From an uncultured Campylobacterales bacterium (lineage in GTDB: Bacteria > Campylobacterota > Campylobacteria > Campylobacterales > Arcobacteraceae), in the NCBI GenBank assembly GCA_947503785.1, contig CANNFB010000007.1, forward strand, positions 50,175-114,174: 64,000 bases of DNA, read 5' to 3'. The notes beneath the pieces are model-generated. The model saw only the letters and a program-made list of their open reading frames with translations, ran no database searches and was not told the origin of the DNA. Made by a program: the position numbers and the translations under genes. This document shows positions 27,691 through 36,610 of this stretch, piece after piece. How positions within the stretch are numbered: the stretch's first letter is position 1; every line of letters starts with the position of its first letter.

Positions 27691-27804
27691 AAGTGTATTT
27701 TATGATTTTAAGAAGTTGTTTTGTAGGAGTAATTTGTATTTTAATAATAAATTATATAAAAAAAAGAAAGAAAACTTATTTTCTTATTATTTAAAGATGC
27801 GATA

Positions 27805-27818
27805 TTGATTGTTATCAA
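27805..27818 (+). promoter_or_regulatory. FNR/CRP-family box before hemerythrin
   Basis: TTGAT-TGTT-ATCAA, a perfect match to the FNR-type consensus. Its centre is about 32 bp upstream of the centre of a TATAAT at 27841, close to the -41.5 spacing of an activator site. It suggests oxygen- or NO-responsive control of the two genes after it. Confidence 0.8.
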
Positions 27819-27840
27819 TTCATCTAATCCTTATTTTTAA

Positions 27841-27846
27841 TATAAT
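27841..27846 (+). promoter_or_regulatory. -10 box of the hemerythrin operon
   Basis: A consensus TATAAT, 27 bases before the hemerythrin ATG and properly spaced from the FNR-type box; there is no good -35, as expected for an activated promoter. Confidence 0.65.
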
Positions 27847-27872
27847 GTAAAAAATTAAAATAAGGCATTATA

Positions 27873-28307
27873 ATGGAAACAATATCATCATTTTTAACAC
27901 AAGATCATAGAGCTTGTGACGAAGAGTTTGCAAGTATGGAAAATGCAGTGGCATCAGAAGATTGGATTGATGCTAATACTAAATTGATCAAGTTTACTCG
28001 TGATTTATTACATCACTTTGACATGGAAGAAAAAGTAATGTTTCCTGCTTTTGAAGCTAAAACAGGTATGACTCAAGGCCCAACTGCAATGATGAGAATG
28101 GAACACGATCAAATGAGAGGTCTTTTAGAAGATTTAAAAACTGATGTAAATGCAACAAATAAAAATCATTTCTTTGGTGTTAGCGAAAGTTTGATGATGT
28201 TAATACAACAGCATAATATGAAAGAAGAGCAAATGCTATATGCGATGGCTGATAGTCATTTAAGTGATATTGTAAGTGATGTTGTTGAAAATATGAAAGC
28301 AATATAG
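27873..28307 (+). CDS. hemerythrin HHE domain protein
   Basis: A 144-residue four-helix hemerythrin-like protein with likely di-iron ligands H12, H48, E52, H78, H114 and E118 (QDHRACDEE, HHFDMEEKVMFP, MEHDQM and QQHNMKEEQMLY). It has no signal peptide, so it is cytoplasmic. Such proteins bind oxygen or NO, or repair di-iron and Fe-S centres. It lies 6 bp before a polytopic membrane protein gene, behind an FNR-type box, which points to low-oxygen or nitrosative conditions. Confidence 0.87.
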   Translation: METISSFLTQDHRACDEEFASMENAVASEDWIDANTKLIKFTRDLLHHFDMEEKVMFPAFEAKTGMTQGPTAMMRMEHDQMRGLLEDLKTDVNATNKNHFFGVSESLMMLIQQHNMKEEQMLYAMADSHLSDIVSDVVENMKAI

Positions 28308-28313
28308 CTATTT

Positions 28314-29582
28314 ATGTTCAATCAAGGTCTAAGTTTAGAACAAGCACCTCCTCTTGGTGTACCTATAAAATTCTTTTTAAGTGCTCCTATTTTTGGAGTG
28401 CTTTTAGGACTTCTTTTTCTTTTTACTCCTTTTTTGGAAGTTTCAAATCAATACTCATCTTCTGCAATTGCAGCAGTTCATTTATTTACCTTAGGTATTT
28501 TAACTATGATTATCTTTGGAGCAATGCAACAAATGATGCCAGTACTAGCTGGATCTGTAATAAAAAAACCACTTTTGTTTGGAAATTTAGTTCATACTAG
28601 TTTAGTTTTGGGTACTTTAGGCTTATCTACTTCTTTTATTTTTGATATAAAAATATTTTTACATGTTGGCGTACTTTTTTTATCAATTGCTTTTTTAGTA
28701 TTTTTTATAATTACTATAAAACTACTTTTTAAAGTTGAGTTTCTAACATCAACTGTAAAAGCTATGAGACTATTTTCTGTTTCAGGATTGCTTACCTTTT
28801 TTCTAGGATTATTTCTCACAGTTTCACACATGAGCGGAAATATAGGAGATAACTATACTATTTTTGTAAACTCTCATATCTTATTTGGACTTTTTGGTTT
28901 TGCAGCTTTACTTATAATGGGAGTTTCTTTTCAAGTGATTCCTATGTTTTATGTAGCAAAAGATTTTCCAAAAGTTATACAAAATAAAATTCCATTACTT
29001 ATCTTTTCTCTTTTATTTGTAAGTTTCTTCTTTTTATTATTTGAAATAAACTTTTTTGTTTTAAAGCTATTGTTTGTTAGTATCTTTATCACTTACTCAT
29101 ATTTTGGATTGAAGTCTTTAAATAATAGAAAAAGACCTGTTTTTGATATTACTTTATGGTATTGGAAACTTTCCCTTACTATGTTTATCTTATCTATGAT
29201 TTTATGGCTCTTTGATATCTTTGAATCAAATTTTATTTTGGCAATTATATTTGCTTTTGGATTTTTATATTCATTATTACAAGGAATGGTTTATAAAATT
29301 ATTCCATTTTTAGCATGGTTTCATTTAAGCTCAAAAGGTTACTTTTCAATTCCTACAATAAGAGAGTTTATTGAAGAAGAAAATATAAGATATCACTTCT
29401 TTTTTCATGTATCTTCTGTAATATTTTTTGTTTTAAGCTATTTTATTAATCCTTTAATTTATCTAGCTTCAATTCTTTTTATTATTTCAAATATTATGTT
29501 TTTTATAAACTGTTTAATTGGGGTAAAAAAATACTCAAAAATAGCAAAAACTGATCCCATGGATATGTCTGCTTTTAAATAA
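28314..29582 (+). CDS. polytopic membrane protein, NnrS/heme-copper-oxidase-like
   Basis: A 422-residue protein with about 12 membrane helices. Conserved-looking histidines sit in or near helices: IAAVHLFTLGILTMIIFGAMQQMMPVL, NLVHTSLVLG, VSHMSGN, NSHILFGLFGFAALLIMGVSFQVIPMFY and LAWFHLSSKG. The pattern resembles proteins distantly related to heme-copper oxidase subunit I and NnrS that accompany denitrification genes. I cannot assign a reaction. It is co-transcribed with the hemerythrin gene. Confidence 0.7.
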   Translation: MFNQGLSLEQAPPLGVPIKFFLSAPIFGVLLGLLFLFTPFLEVSNQYSSSAIAAVHLFTLGILTMIIFGAMQQMMPVLAGSVIKKPLLFGNLVHTSLVLGTLGLSTSFIFDIKIFLHVGVLFLSIAFLVFFIITIKLLFKVEFLTSTVKAMRLFSVSGLLTFFLGLFLTVSHMSGNIGDNYTIFVNSHILFGLFGFAALLIMGVSFQVIPMFYVAKDFPKVIQNKIPLLIFSLLFVSFFFLLFEINFFVLKLLFVSIFITYSYFGLKSLNNRKRPVFDITLWYWKLSLTMFILSMILWLFDIFESNFILAIIFAFGFLYSLLQGMVYKIIPFLAWFHLSSKGYFSIPTIREFIEEENIRYHFFFHVSSVIFFVLSYFINPLIYLASILFIISNIMFFINCLIGVKKYSKIAKTDPMDMSAFK

Positions 29583-29637
29583 TATCACTTATGTTATAAT
29601 ACGCAAAATTCAAGCTTATTACAACATAGGAAGATAG

Positions 29638-31029
29638 ATGTCAAATCAAAATAATCAAATATTAAAAAATACAAATGCACAAATTCTAGATGAATTCAAT
29701 GCTTCAATTATGTTCGATAAAGAACTTTATTCGCAAGATATAAAAGGTTCAATTGCTCATTCACAAATGTTATGTGAACAAGGTGTTTTAACAACGGCTG
29801 AGCAAAAAGCAATTGAAGATGGATTATTACAAGTAAAAGAAGAAATTGAATCAGGAAAATTTGAATTCTCACTTGCTTATGAAGATATTCATATGGCAGT
29901 TGAAAATAGACTTACTGAAATCATAGGTGAGCCTGGAAAGAAACTACATACAGCAAGAAGTAGAAACGACCAAGTTGCAACTGATTTTAGATTGTATGTA
30001 CAAGAAAAATCACTTAATATCAAAGAGTTATTAAAACAATTAGTTGAAACTTTTGTAAATGTTGCAGCAAATCATACTGAAACTTTAATTCCAGGAATGA
30101 CTCACTTGCAACACGCCCAACCACTTAACTTTGGGTATCATTTACTAGCTTATGCAAATATGTTTAAAAGAGATTTAGAACGATTTGAAAGCTCATATGA
30201 AAGAAATAATTATTCACCATTAGGCTCAGCCGCACTTGCAGGAACTCCACATAATATAAATAGACAAAGTACATCTGATAAACTAGGCTTTACTGCACCA
30301 ACTGCACATGCTATGGATACAGTATCAGATAGAGATTTTGCTTTAGAGATTTTATTTAATATCTCAACTTCAATGATGCATATATCTAGAATCTCAGAAG
30401 AATTAGTAACTTGGTCATCTTATGAATTTCAGTTTGTTAGAATGAGTGATGAATATGCTACAACTTCTTCAATTATGCCACAAAAGAAAAATCCTGATGT
30501 TCCTGAATTACTTCGAGGAAAAACTGGACGTGTATATGGAAATTTAATCTCTTTATTTACAGTTATGAAAGGTTTACCATTAGCTTATAATAAAGATACT
30601 CAAGAAGATAAAGAGGGTGTTTTTGATTCTGTAAAAACTATTGAAATTTCATTAAAGATTTTAAATGAAGTTATTAAAACTATGATTGTAAATGTAGATA
30701 AAATGGAATATGCTTGTAAAATTGGACACTTAAGTGCTACAGATTTAGCAGATTTTTTAGTTCAAAAACAAAATATGGCTTTTAGAACGGCATATTATAT
30801 TACAAAAGATGTAGTGGAAAAAGCTAATAGTTTAAATAAAGATATTAGTGAATTAACTGTTGAAGAAATCAGAGAATCAAATGAAGAAATTAAAGACATA
30901 GATGAAGAAATTGTAATGTATTTAGATTTAAGAAACTCAATGAACGCGAGAACATCACTTGGTGGAACATCAACAATACAAACGCAAAAACAAATAGAAG
31001 ATTTTAAACAGTGGTTAGAAAAAAATTAA
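29638..31029 (+). CDS. argH: argininosuccinate lyase
   Basis: A 463-residue cytoplasmic enzyme that splits argininosuccinate to arginine and fumarate, the last step of arginine synthesis. Key segments are [36 protein letters not shown] and the signature [14 protein letters not shown] with the catalytic Ser loop. Full length is 463 residues, normal for the family. argC is 2.2 kb downstream on the same strand but is separated by opposite-strand genes. A terminator follows. Confidence 0.96.
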   Translation: MSNQNNQILKNTNAQILDEFNASIMFDKELYSQDIKGSIAHSQMLCEQGVLTTAEQKAIEDGLLQVKEEIESGKFEFSLAYEDIHMAVENRLTEIIGEPGKKLHTARSRNDQVATDFRLYVQEKSLNIKELLKQLVETFVNVAANHTETLIPGMTHLQHAQPLNFGYHLLAYANMFKRDLERFESSYERNNYSPLGSAALAGTPHNINRQSTSDKLGFTAPTAHAMDTVSDRDFALEILFNISTSMMHISRISEELVTWSSYEFQFVRMSDEYATTSSIMPQKKNPDVPELLRGKTGRVYGNLISLFTVMKGLPLAYNKDTQEDKEGVFDSVKTIEISLKILNEVIKTMIVNVDKMEYACKIGHLSATDLADFLVQKQNMAFRTAYYITKDVVEKANSLNKDISELTVEEIRESNEEIKDIDEEIVMYLDLRNSMNARTSLGGTSTIQTQKQIEDFKQWLEKN

Positions 31030-31037
31030 ATAAAAAA

Positions 31038-31068
31038 ACTAAACTAGAAGGTTTTCTTCTAGTTTAGT
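31038..31068. terminator. convergent terminator argH / cheV
   Basis: A 13-base stem ACTAAACTAGAAG / CTTCTAGTTTAGT with a 5-base loop, between the two stop codons. Confidence 0.75.
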
Positions 31069-31084
31069 GAAATAAGAAGATATA

Positions 31085-31990
31085 TTAAGTTAAGAATCTT
31101 TTAGTTAATTCAAATAAAGTAGGAATATCTGTTTTCCCTACAAAACCATCAACTCCAATTTGATCCATTTTCCCTTTTACTGCATCTGTTGTCATTGATG
31201 AGTTTACAATAACTGGAATATGTTCATATTTTGAGTTTCCTTTGATAAATGAAGCAACTTGATATCCATCAGTTCCAGGCATTTCAATATCTGTAATTAC
31301 CATACCAATTGAATCTGGATTAAGTTCTTCTAATCTTTTTATAAGAAGTGTACCATTTGTATATATTTCAAATTTTACTCCAGTCTTTTTAAAGAAACTG
31401 TTTAATACTTCTCTAGCAACTCCCGAATCTTCTGCCGCTAGGATTACTTTATCAGACTGTAGTTTATTCTCAACATATTTTTGAACATCATCTTCTCCAT
31501 CATCAGTCCAACCAATATCTCTTAATAACTGTTCTGCATTAAATACTGTACATAGTTCATCTTTTTGATGAACTTTTACGTAAGTTGTGTATGTAATTTT
31601 AGAATTTGTTTCTTCCGTATGTCTCAATTCATCAGTTGTTTTTTCAACAATATCAAGCATATCTTTTACTAAAAAGCCAATTTTTTTATGATTAAATTCA
31701 CAAAATATTACTAGCTTATATTCTTTAACTTCTAGTGCTTTACGTCCTAGCCATGCGTCTAAATTGATTAATGTAACAGGTTCACCTCTAATTGTAGCAA
31801 TTCCTGCAATTACATCAGAATCAGTAGGAGTATCATTTATTGCTACTTCTTCTGTAATAATAAAAGCTTTTACTTTTGCTATATTAATTGCGTAAATATT
31901 ATTGTGACCAGTGTAAAATACTGCTAACTGTTGAACATTTCTCAAGTGAGCTTGTGTCATTTGCTCAACACTACCACTAATTCCGCTCAT
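31085..31990 (-). CDS. cheV: chemotaxis coupling/response regulator CheV
   Basis: A 301-residue CheW-receiver fusion. The CheW domain is about residues 15-165 (VFYTGHNNIYAINIAKVKAFI, GIATIRGEPVTLINLDAWLG), linking receptors to CheA. The receiver domain is about 178-301 with phospho-acceptor D234 in VITDIEMPG and the conserved K286. CheV is common and often multiple in Campylobacterota, where it helps in adaptation. It is monocistronic, with no other che gene in the window. Confidence 0.93.
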   Translation of the reverse strand: MSGISGSVEQMTQAHLRNVQQLAVFYTGHNNIYAINIAKVKAFIITEEVAINDTPTDSDVIAGIATIRGEPVTLINLDAWLGRKALEVKEYKLVIFCEFNHKKIGFLVKDMLDIVEKTTDELRHTEETNSKITYTTYVKVHQKDELCTVFNAEQLLRDIGWTDDGEDDVQKYVENKLQSDKVILAAEDSGVAREVLNSFFKKTGVKFEIYTNGTLLIKRLEELNPDSIGMVITDIEMPGTDGYQVASFIKGNSKYEHIPVIVNSSMTTDAVKGKMDQIGVDGFVGKTDIPTLFELTKRFLT

Positions 31991-32053
31991 ATTAATCCTT
32001 TTTATTTCTCAAGTTATTTATTATATATCTTTTATTCTTTAAGTAACTTTAAG

Positions 32054-32704
32054 TTATTTTTTCATTTTAGCAATAATTTTTTGTATTGTTACAGAAGCCA
32101 TCATTAAACCGAATGAACCCGTAACTCCTTCGAAGCTTCCTTTCTCAATACACATAGGGTTTTCAGAAGAAAAAATTACTTTAAATTTTTTCTTAAAACC
32201 TTTTTGCTTTAATTCAGTTCGAATTTTTCTAATAAAAGGATCATTAAAAGTATCCCAAATTGATATATATTCAATTTTGCTAGGATCAATTCTTTTAGCT
32301 CCTCCACTTGTCGTAATCACTTTTTTATAATGTCTTTGAATTAAATGTACTTTTGGTTTGATATCATCAATTGCATCTAGAATATAATCATAAGATGAAA
32401 AATCAAATTCATCAATCCATTCTGGAGTTATTTTTTCATTAATTGCAATCACATCAGGATATTTTTCTTTTAAAGCATCAACTTTAACTCGTCCAATATT
32501 TCCAACACTTCCTAATTGTCTATTCATATTTGAATCTTCATAGGTGTCAAAATCAACAATTGTTATATTTTTAACTCCAGTATTATAAAGTGCATCTAAG
32601 GCAAAGCTTCCAACTCCACCAACACCCAATAATATCAGTTTTGTATCTTGAAATTGTGCAAATATTTCATCACCAAAAAGCTTTTTTGTTCTATCATATT
32701 TCAT
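32054..32704 (-). CDS. tcdA: tRNA threonylcarbamoyladenosine dehydratase-like (TcdA/ThiF family)
   Basis: A 216-residue E1-like (ThiF/MoeB) enzyme. The nucleotide-binding loop LLGVGGVGSFALDAL is near residues 25-39, then VDFDTYEDSNMNRQLG with the Asp/Arg that activate a carboxylate, DAIDDI, and TSGGAKRIDPSKIE. The last matches TcdA (CsdL), which cyclises t6A to ct6A in tRNA. It is shorter than E. coli TcdA at the C-terminus, as is usual in this phylum. It is divergent from greA. Confidence 0.85.
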   Translation of the reverse strand: MKYDRTKKLFGDEIFAQFQDTKLILLGVGGVGSFALDALYNTGVKNITIVDFDTYEDSNMNRQLGSVGNIGRVKVDALKEKYPDVIAINEKITPEWIDEFDFSSYDYILDAIDDIKPKVHLIQRHYKKVITTSGGAKRIDPSKIEYISIWDTFNDPFIRKIRTELKQKGFKKKFKVIFSSENPMCIEKGSFEGVTGSFGLMMASVTIQKIIAKMKK

Positions 32705-32764
32705 CTAAACTACTCTTTTAAAAATTTTCGCTATTATATCATAAATTAAAGATTGGAGATGTTG

Positions 32765-33250
32765 ATGGATAAAGAGCCCATGACAAATATCGGATACAAA
32801 AAAATTACAGGAGAATTAACTTTCCTAAAATTTGAAGAAAGACCTGAAACTGTAATTGCATTAGATGAAGCAAGACAGTTGGGAGATCTAAAAGAAAATG
32901 CTGAATACCATGCTGCAAAAGAAAAATTAGCAATAATTGATTCTCAAATAGCAGAACTTGGTGCAGTTATTTCTAAAGCTGTAATTATTGACCCATCAAC
33001 ACTTCCCCATTCAAGAGTAAGCTTTGGATCAACTATTGAGTTAGTTGATGTAAATACTGACGAAGAGTTTAAATACTCAATTGTTGGTGGAGTTGAATCA
33101 AATGCTGAAAAAGGATTAATTTCTTTTAATTCTCCATTAGCTAAGCAACTTCTTGGAAAAGAAGAGGGTGATGAAGTTAAAGCTACACTACCAGGTGGAA
33201 TGAAAACGTATGAACTTTTAAGTGTTGGATATGAGGAGCTTAAAATATAA
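32765..33250 (+). CDS. greA: transcription elongation factor GreA
   Basis: A 161-residue GreA, which rescues backtracked RNA polymerase by stimulating transcript cleavage. An N-terminal coiled coil carries the acidic tip (EARQLGDLKENAEYHAAKE) and is followed by an FKBP-like C-terminal domain (SFNSPLAKQLLGKEEGDEV). I chose the ATG at 32765 (MDKEPMTNIGY), six bases after GGAG; an upstream TTG would overlap this ribosome site. Its stop overlaps the argC start by one base. Confidence 0.95.
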   Translation: MDKEPMTNIGYKKITGELTFLKFEERPETVIALDEARQLGDLKENAEYHAAKEKLAIIDSQIAELGAVISKAVIIDPSTLPHSRVSFGSTIELVDVNTDEEFKYSIVGGVESNAEKGLISFNSPLAKQLLGKEEGDEVKATLPGGMKTYELLSVGYEELKI

Positions 33251-34254
33251 TGAATGTAGCAATTATTGGAGCTAGTGGTTACACTGGATTAGAACTAATA
33301 AAACTATTGTTAACTCATCCAAAATTTAATATTACTTATATTGCAAATTCTTCAGGTGAGCAGAATATACAAGATTTGCATCCTTCTTTAAAAGATGTTG
33401 TAAATATTGATGTCTCAAAAGCAGATGCTAAAGAAGTTGCAAAAGTTGCTGATTTAGCATTTTTAGCACTTCCACATAAAACATCTATGTTTTTTGCAAA
33501 AGAGTTACTTGAATTAGATGTTAAAGTAGTTGATTTATCAGCTGATTATAGACTTGAACTTGATACTTATGAAGAACATTATTGTCCTCATGAAGATAAA
33601 GAACATATAAATGATTCAGTATATGGATTACCTGAATATTATTCTGATGATATAAAAAACTCTAAACTAGTAGCAAACCCAGGGTGTTATCCAACTGCTT
33701 CATTATTAGCATTATTACCTTTTGTAGATTATATACAAGAAGGAACACCAATTTTTATTGATGCAAAATCTGGTGTTAGTGGTGCTGGAAAAAAATTAAG
33801 TGAAATTGCACATTTTGTTAACTTAAATGAGAATACACATGCTTATAATCCTTTTAAACATAGACATATGCCAGAAATTGAGGAAAAGATTAAATTAATA
33901 AAAAATAAAGAATTTCAAATAAATTTTGTTCCTCATTTACTTCCAGTAACTAGAGGGATGCTTGTTTCTGTATATGCAACATTAAAAGATGAAGTAGATG
34001 TAGAAGAAATTTTAGAAGATACTTATGCAAACAGTGAATTTGTAAGAGTTAGAAATACTCCTGTTGATTTAAAAATGGTTGCAGGTACAAATTTCTGTGA
34101 TGTTTTTGTTGCAAGAAATGGTAAAGCACTTTTTATTAATTCATCAATTGATAACCTATTAAGAGGAGCTTCTTCTCAAGCGGTTGTAAATGCAAATATT
34201 ATGTGTGGTTTTGAAGAAAATGAAGGTATACCAAAAATAGCCTATGTTCCTTAA
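33250..34254 (+). CDS. argC: N-acetyl-gamma-glutamyl-phosphate reductase
   Basis: A 334-residue NADPH enzyme of arginine synthesis that reduces N-acetylglutamyl phosphate. The cofactor loop is GASGYTGLELIKLL (7-20) and the catalytic cysteine is C146 in NPGCYPTAS. The start overlaps the greA stop (TAATG) and the end overlaps the next gene by 11 bp, so the genes are tightly coupled. With argH, two arginine steps are encoded in this region. Confidence 0.96.
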   Translation: MNVAIIGASGYTGLELIKLLLTHPKFNITYIANSSGEQNIQDLHPSLKDVVNIDVSKADAKEVAKVADLAFLALPHKTSMFFAKELLELDVKVVDLSADYRLELDTYEEHYCPHEDKEHINDSVYGLPEYYSDDIKNSKLVANPGCYPTASLLALLPFVDYIQEGTPIFIDAKSGVSGAGKKLSEIAHFVNLNENTHAYNPFKHRHMPEIEEKIKLIKNKEFQINFVPHLLPVTRGMLVSVYATLKDEVDVEEILEDTYANSEFVRVRNTPVDLKMVAGTNFCDVFVARNGKALFINSSIDNLLRGASSQAVVNANIMCGFEENEGIPKIAYVP

Positions 34255-34942
34255 TATTCAAGAAAATGCAATTTTTGTTGCAGACTCCCATTATAATTTA
34301 AATAATGGGCAGTTTTTAATTTTTTTAGAAAATTTAGCAAAAAACAAAATTGAAACAAAACAACTTATTTTAATGGGAGATAATTTTGATTTCCTATCAA
34401 GTGAAAGTAAGTATTTTATTAAACAAAATAAAACTGCAATAGAACTTTTAAATAAACTATCTAATAATATAGAAATAGTTTATTTAGAAGGGAATCATGA
34501 TTATAATTTACAAAAAATATTCCCAAATATAAAAGTTATAAAAAGAGAAAAACAACCGTTATTTGGAAAATATAAAGATAAGTCGATTGCACTTTCTCAT
34601 GGAGATAATTTTATTAATTGGCAATATGATTTATATTGTTCAATTATCAGAAACTCTATTTTATTGAAGTTTTTAAATATGATTGATTTTGGAAACTTCA
34701 TTTCAAAAAAAATTGAATCTTCACTTTTAGACAAAAATATATGTCATAAAATGAAAGATTTTAAAAGTTTAGTTAGTAGAAGAGTAAATAATTATAATAG
34801 TGATATAATTATTGAAGGACATTATCATCAAGGCTCAACTTTTGAGTTAAAAAACAAGAAATATATCAATATTCCTTCACTTTGTTGCGATAATAAATAT
34901 ATAAAATTAAATGATTATAAGTTTATAGGAGAAAATATATGA
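34244..34942 (+). CDS. metallophosphoesterase, LpxH-like
   Basis: A 232-residue calcineurin-type phosphoesterase. Metal motifs are D14-S-H16, GD46NFD, GN84H85D, H119 in SHGDN and GH193YH195. The order and size fit UDP-2,3-diacylglucosamine diphosphatase of lipid A synthesis, although the first motif is DSH rather than the usual DLH. Another phosphatase role is possible. It overlaps argC by 11 bp and the next gene by 4 bp. Confidence 0.75.
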   Translation: MFLNIQENAIFVADSHYNLNNGQFLIFLENLAKNKIETKQLILMGDNFDFLSSESKYFIKQNKTAIELLNKLSNNIEIVYLEGNHDYNLQKIFPNIKVIKREKQPLFGKYKDKSIALSHGDNFINWQYDLYCSIIRNSILLKFLNMIDFGNFISKKIESSLLDKNICHKMKDFKSLVSRRVNNYNSDIIIEGHYHQGSTFELKNKKYINIPSLCCDNKYIKLNDYKFIGENI

Positions 34943-35478
34943 GTACATTTTTAGTTGCGGTTATAATCATAATACTAATTATAGCTATCTCACTACTTGT
35001 GATTTTACTTAATATGAATAGTAAAAACAAAAATATAAAAAAAAGTTCTAATACTGACACTTATACTGCAAAAAAATTAATTGTTGAGAATATTCTTTTA
35101 CCAAAGAAAATTACTCAAATGGATAGCTTTTCATTATCTAAAGCTTCTAAACAAGTATTTGAATCTTTTAAAGCTTTGGATTATGCAAATAAACCTTCTT
35201 CAAAACTTGATAAAGTTGAGTGGCATACTTGGCAAGTATCACTAATAATTGCCATGATTAAAAATGAAAAATCTTTTTTTGTTCCAAATGATGACTCTTT
35301 ATTTCATAAAGTTATTTTAAATTCAAATGAAAATTCTATAGTTCAATCTACACAGAAGATCATTGACAAATATAATAACAATATAAATATAAATAAAAGT
35401 AGAGATGAATTGTCCTATGATATTTTCTGGTCAAGCAAAGAAGTCTCTATCCTTTTTTATTATATGTCAAAATATTAG
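34939..35478 (+). CDS. membrane-anchored protein, unknown
   Basis: A 179-residue protein I do not recognise. Residues 4-28 are one strong membrane helix (STFLVAVIIIILIIAISLLV), so most of the chain is on one side of the inner membrane. The rest is polar and Lys/Ser-rich with likely helices (EWHTWQVSLIIAMI). It overlaps the phosphoesterase gene by 4 bp and stands 42 bp before the binding lipoprotein, so it may belong with the sensory genes that follow. Confidence 0.7.
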   Translation: MSTFLVAVIIIILIIAISLLVILLNMNSKNKNIKKSSNTDTYTAKKLIVENILLPKKITQMDSFSLSKASKQVFESFKALDYANKPSSKLDKVEWHTWQVSLIIAMIKNEKSFFVPNDDSLFHKVILNSNENSIVQSTQKIIDKYNNNININKSRDELSYDIFWSSKEVSILFYYMSKY

Positions 35479-35520
35479 TGTATAATTATATATAAAAGAA
35501 AGAACAGTATAGGATAGCTT

Positions 35521-36606
35521 ATGATAAGAAATATTTTTATAATAATATTTATATGTATATTTTTTAATGCATGTTTTGATAAAAATGAAGAAGACGCTAT
35601 TAAAATTGGTGTTGTTTTAGGACTTACTGGTAAATACTCAGACCTAGGGTTATATGAAAAAAATGGAATTGTTTTAGCTTTTGATAAAATTAATTATCAA
35701 GTAAATAATAAGAAAATAGAACTAGTTTTTAAAGATGATAAGCAAGATGAAAAAATAAATAGACAAGTTATAAATGAACTTATAAAAGATAATGTTAAAT
35801 ATATTATTGGAAATGCAACAAGCTCAATGAGCATAATTTCTTTAGATATTGTATCAAAATATAAGGATGTTTTTCTAATTTCTCCAACAGCAAGTAGTAG
35901 TGTTTTTTCTAATAAAGATGATAACTTTTTTAGAGTTCAAACTGCAAATTCTCCAAAACATTTTGTTAATTTAATCACATTATTAAAAAAGAATAAGGCA
36001 AAGCATATTTATCTAATTGGAGATAAAAAAAACGAACCATACTTATATGATTATATACATCTTTTTGATGAAAATGATGATATGAAATATGAAGGAATAA
36101 TTGACTCTAATTTACCTTATCCAGAAATTTTAGAAAAAGTAGAAAATGCTGACTTTATAATACAAGTACAAAATAGTACAGATGCTGCTAATCTAATTCA
36201 ATATCTAAGAATTAATAAAAATAATGCAAAAATAATATCATCAGGATGGGCAAAAACTAACGAGTTTATAGAAAATGCTGGTAAATGGGCAGATGGTATT
36301 TATTTTATATCCTCTAATTATATTAATTATGAAAATAAAGATTATAAAGATTTTGAAAAAGATTTTTATAAGATTTATAAATATCAAGCAAATAGATCAA
36401 ATATACAAGGTTATCAAGCGGCACAAATAATTATAGAAGCTTTAAAAAATGGTAATATAAAAGTAGATGAAATAAAACAATTTATTATAAATAAAGAGAC
36501 ATTTAATATCGCTGGGGATGAAATATCATTTAATAAATATGGAGATATTAAAACTCCATATTATATTTTTAAAGTAATAAATAATAAATTTCAGAAAATC
36601 AAATAA
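35521..36606 (+). CDS. periplasmic ligand-binding lipoprotein (LivJ-type fold)
   Basis: A 361-residue type I periplasmic binding protein of the Leu/Ile/Val or ANF-receptor kind. The N-terminal signal ends in a lipobox, FFNAC (C18), so it is probably a lipoprotein. Next come IKIGVVLGLTGKYSDLGLYEKNGIVLAFDKIN, typical of amino-acid or amide binders, and FRVQTANSPKH. No ABC transporter genes are near. Instead, a Cache-domain histidine kinase starts 4 bp after it, so it probably presents ligand to that kinase. Confidence 0.8.
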   Translation: MIRNIFIIIFICIFFNACFDKNEEDAIKIGVVLGLTGKYSDLGLYEKNGIVLAFDKINYQVNNKKIELVFKDDKQDEKINRQVINELIKDNVKYIIGNATSSMSIISLDIVSKYKDVFLISPTASSSVFSNKDDNFFRVQTANSPKHFVNLITLLKKNKAKHIYLIGDKKNEPYLYDYIHLFDENDDMKYEGIIDSNLPYPEILEKVENADFIIQVQNSTDAANLIQYLRINKNNAKIISSGWAKTNEFIENAGKWADGIYFISSNYINYENKDYKDFEKDFYKIYKYQANRSNIQGYQAAQIIIEALKNGNIKVDEIKQFIINKETFNIAGDEISFNKYGDIKTPYYIFKVINNKFQKIK

Positions 36607-36610
36607 ATTT

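Noticed and set aside
27781..27787. Hairpin AAGAAAA-CTTA-TTTTCTT near 27770-27787 as a terminator
   Set aside because: It lies upstream of the hemerythrin promoter on one side and upstream of the photolyase start on the other, so there is no transcript for it to end; it is probably AT-rich chance pairing.
27702..27794. A 30-codon open frame (MILRSCFVGV...) between the photolyase and hemerythrin genes
   Set aside because: It has no ribosome site and is made of AT-rich hydrophobic and Lys codons as expected by chance.
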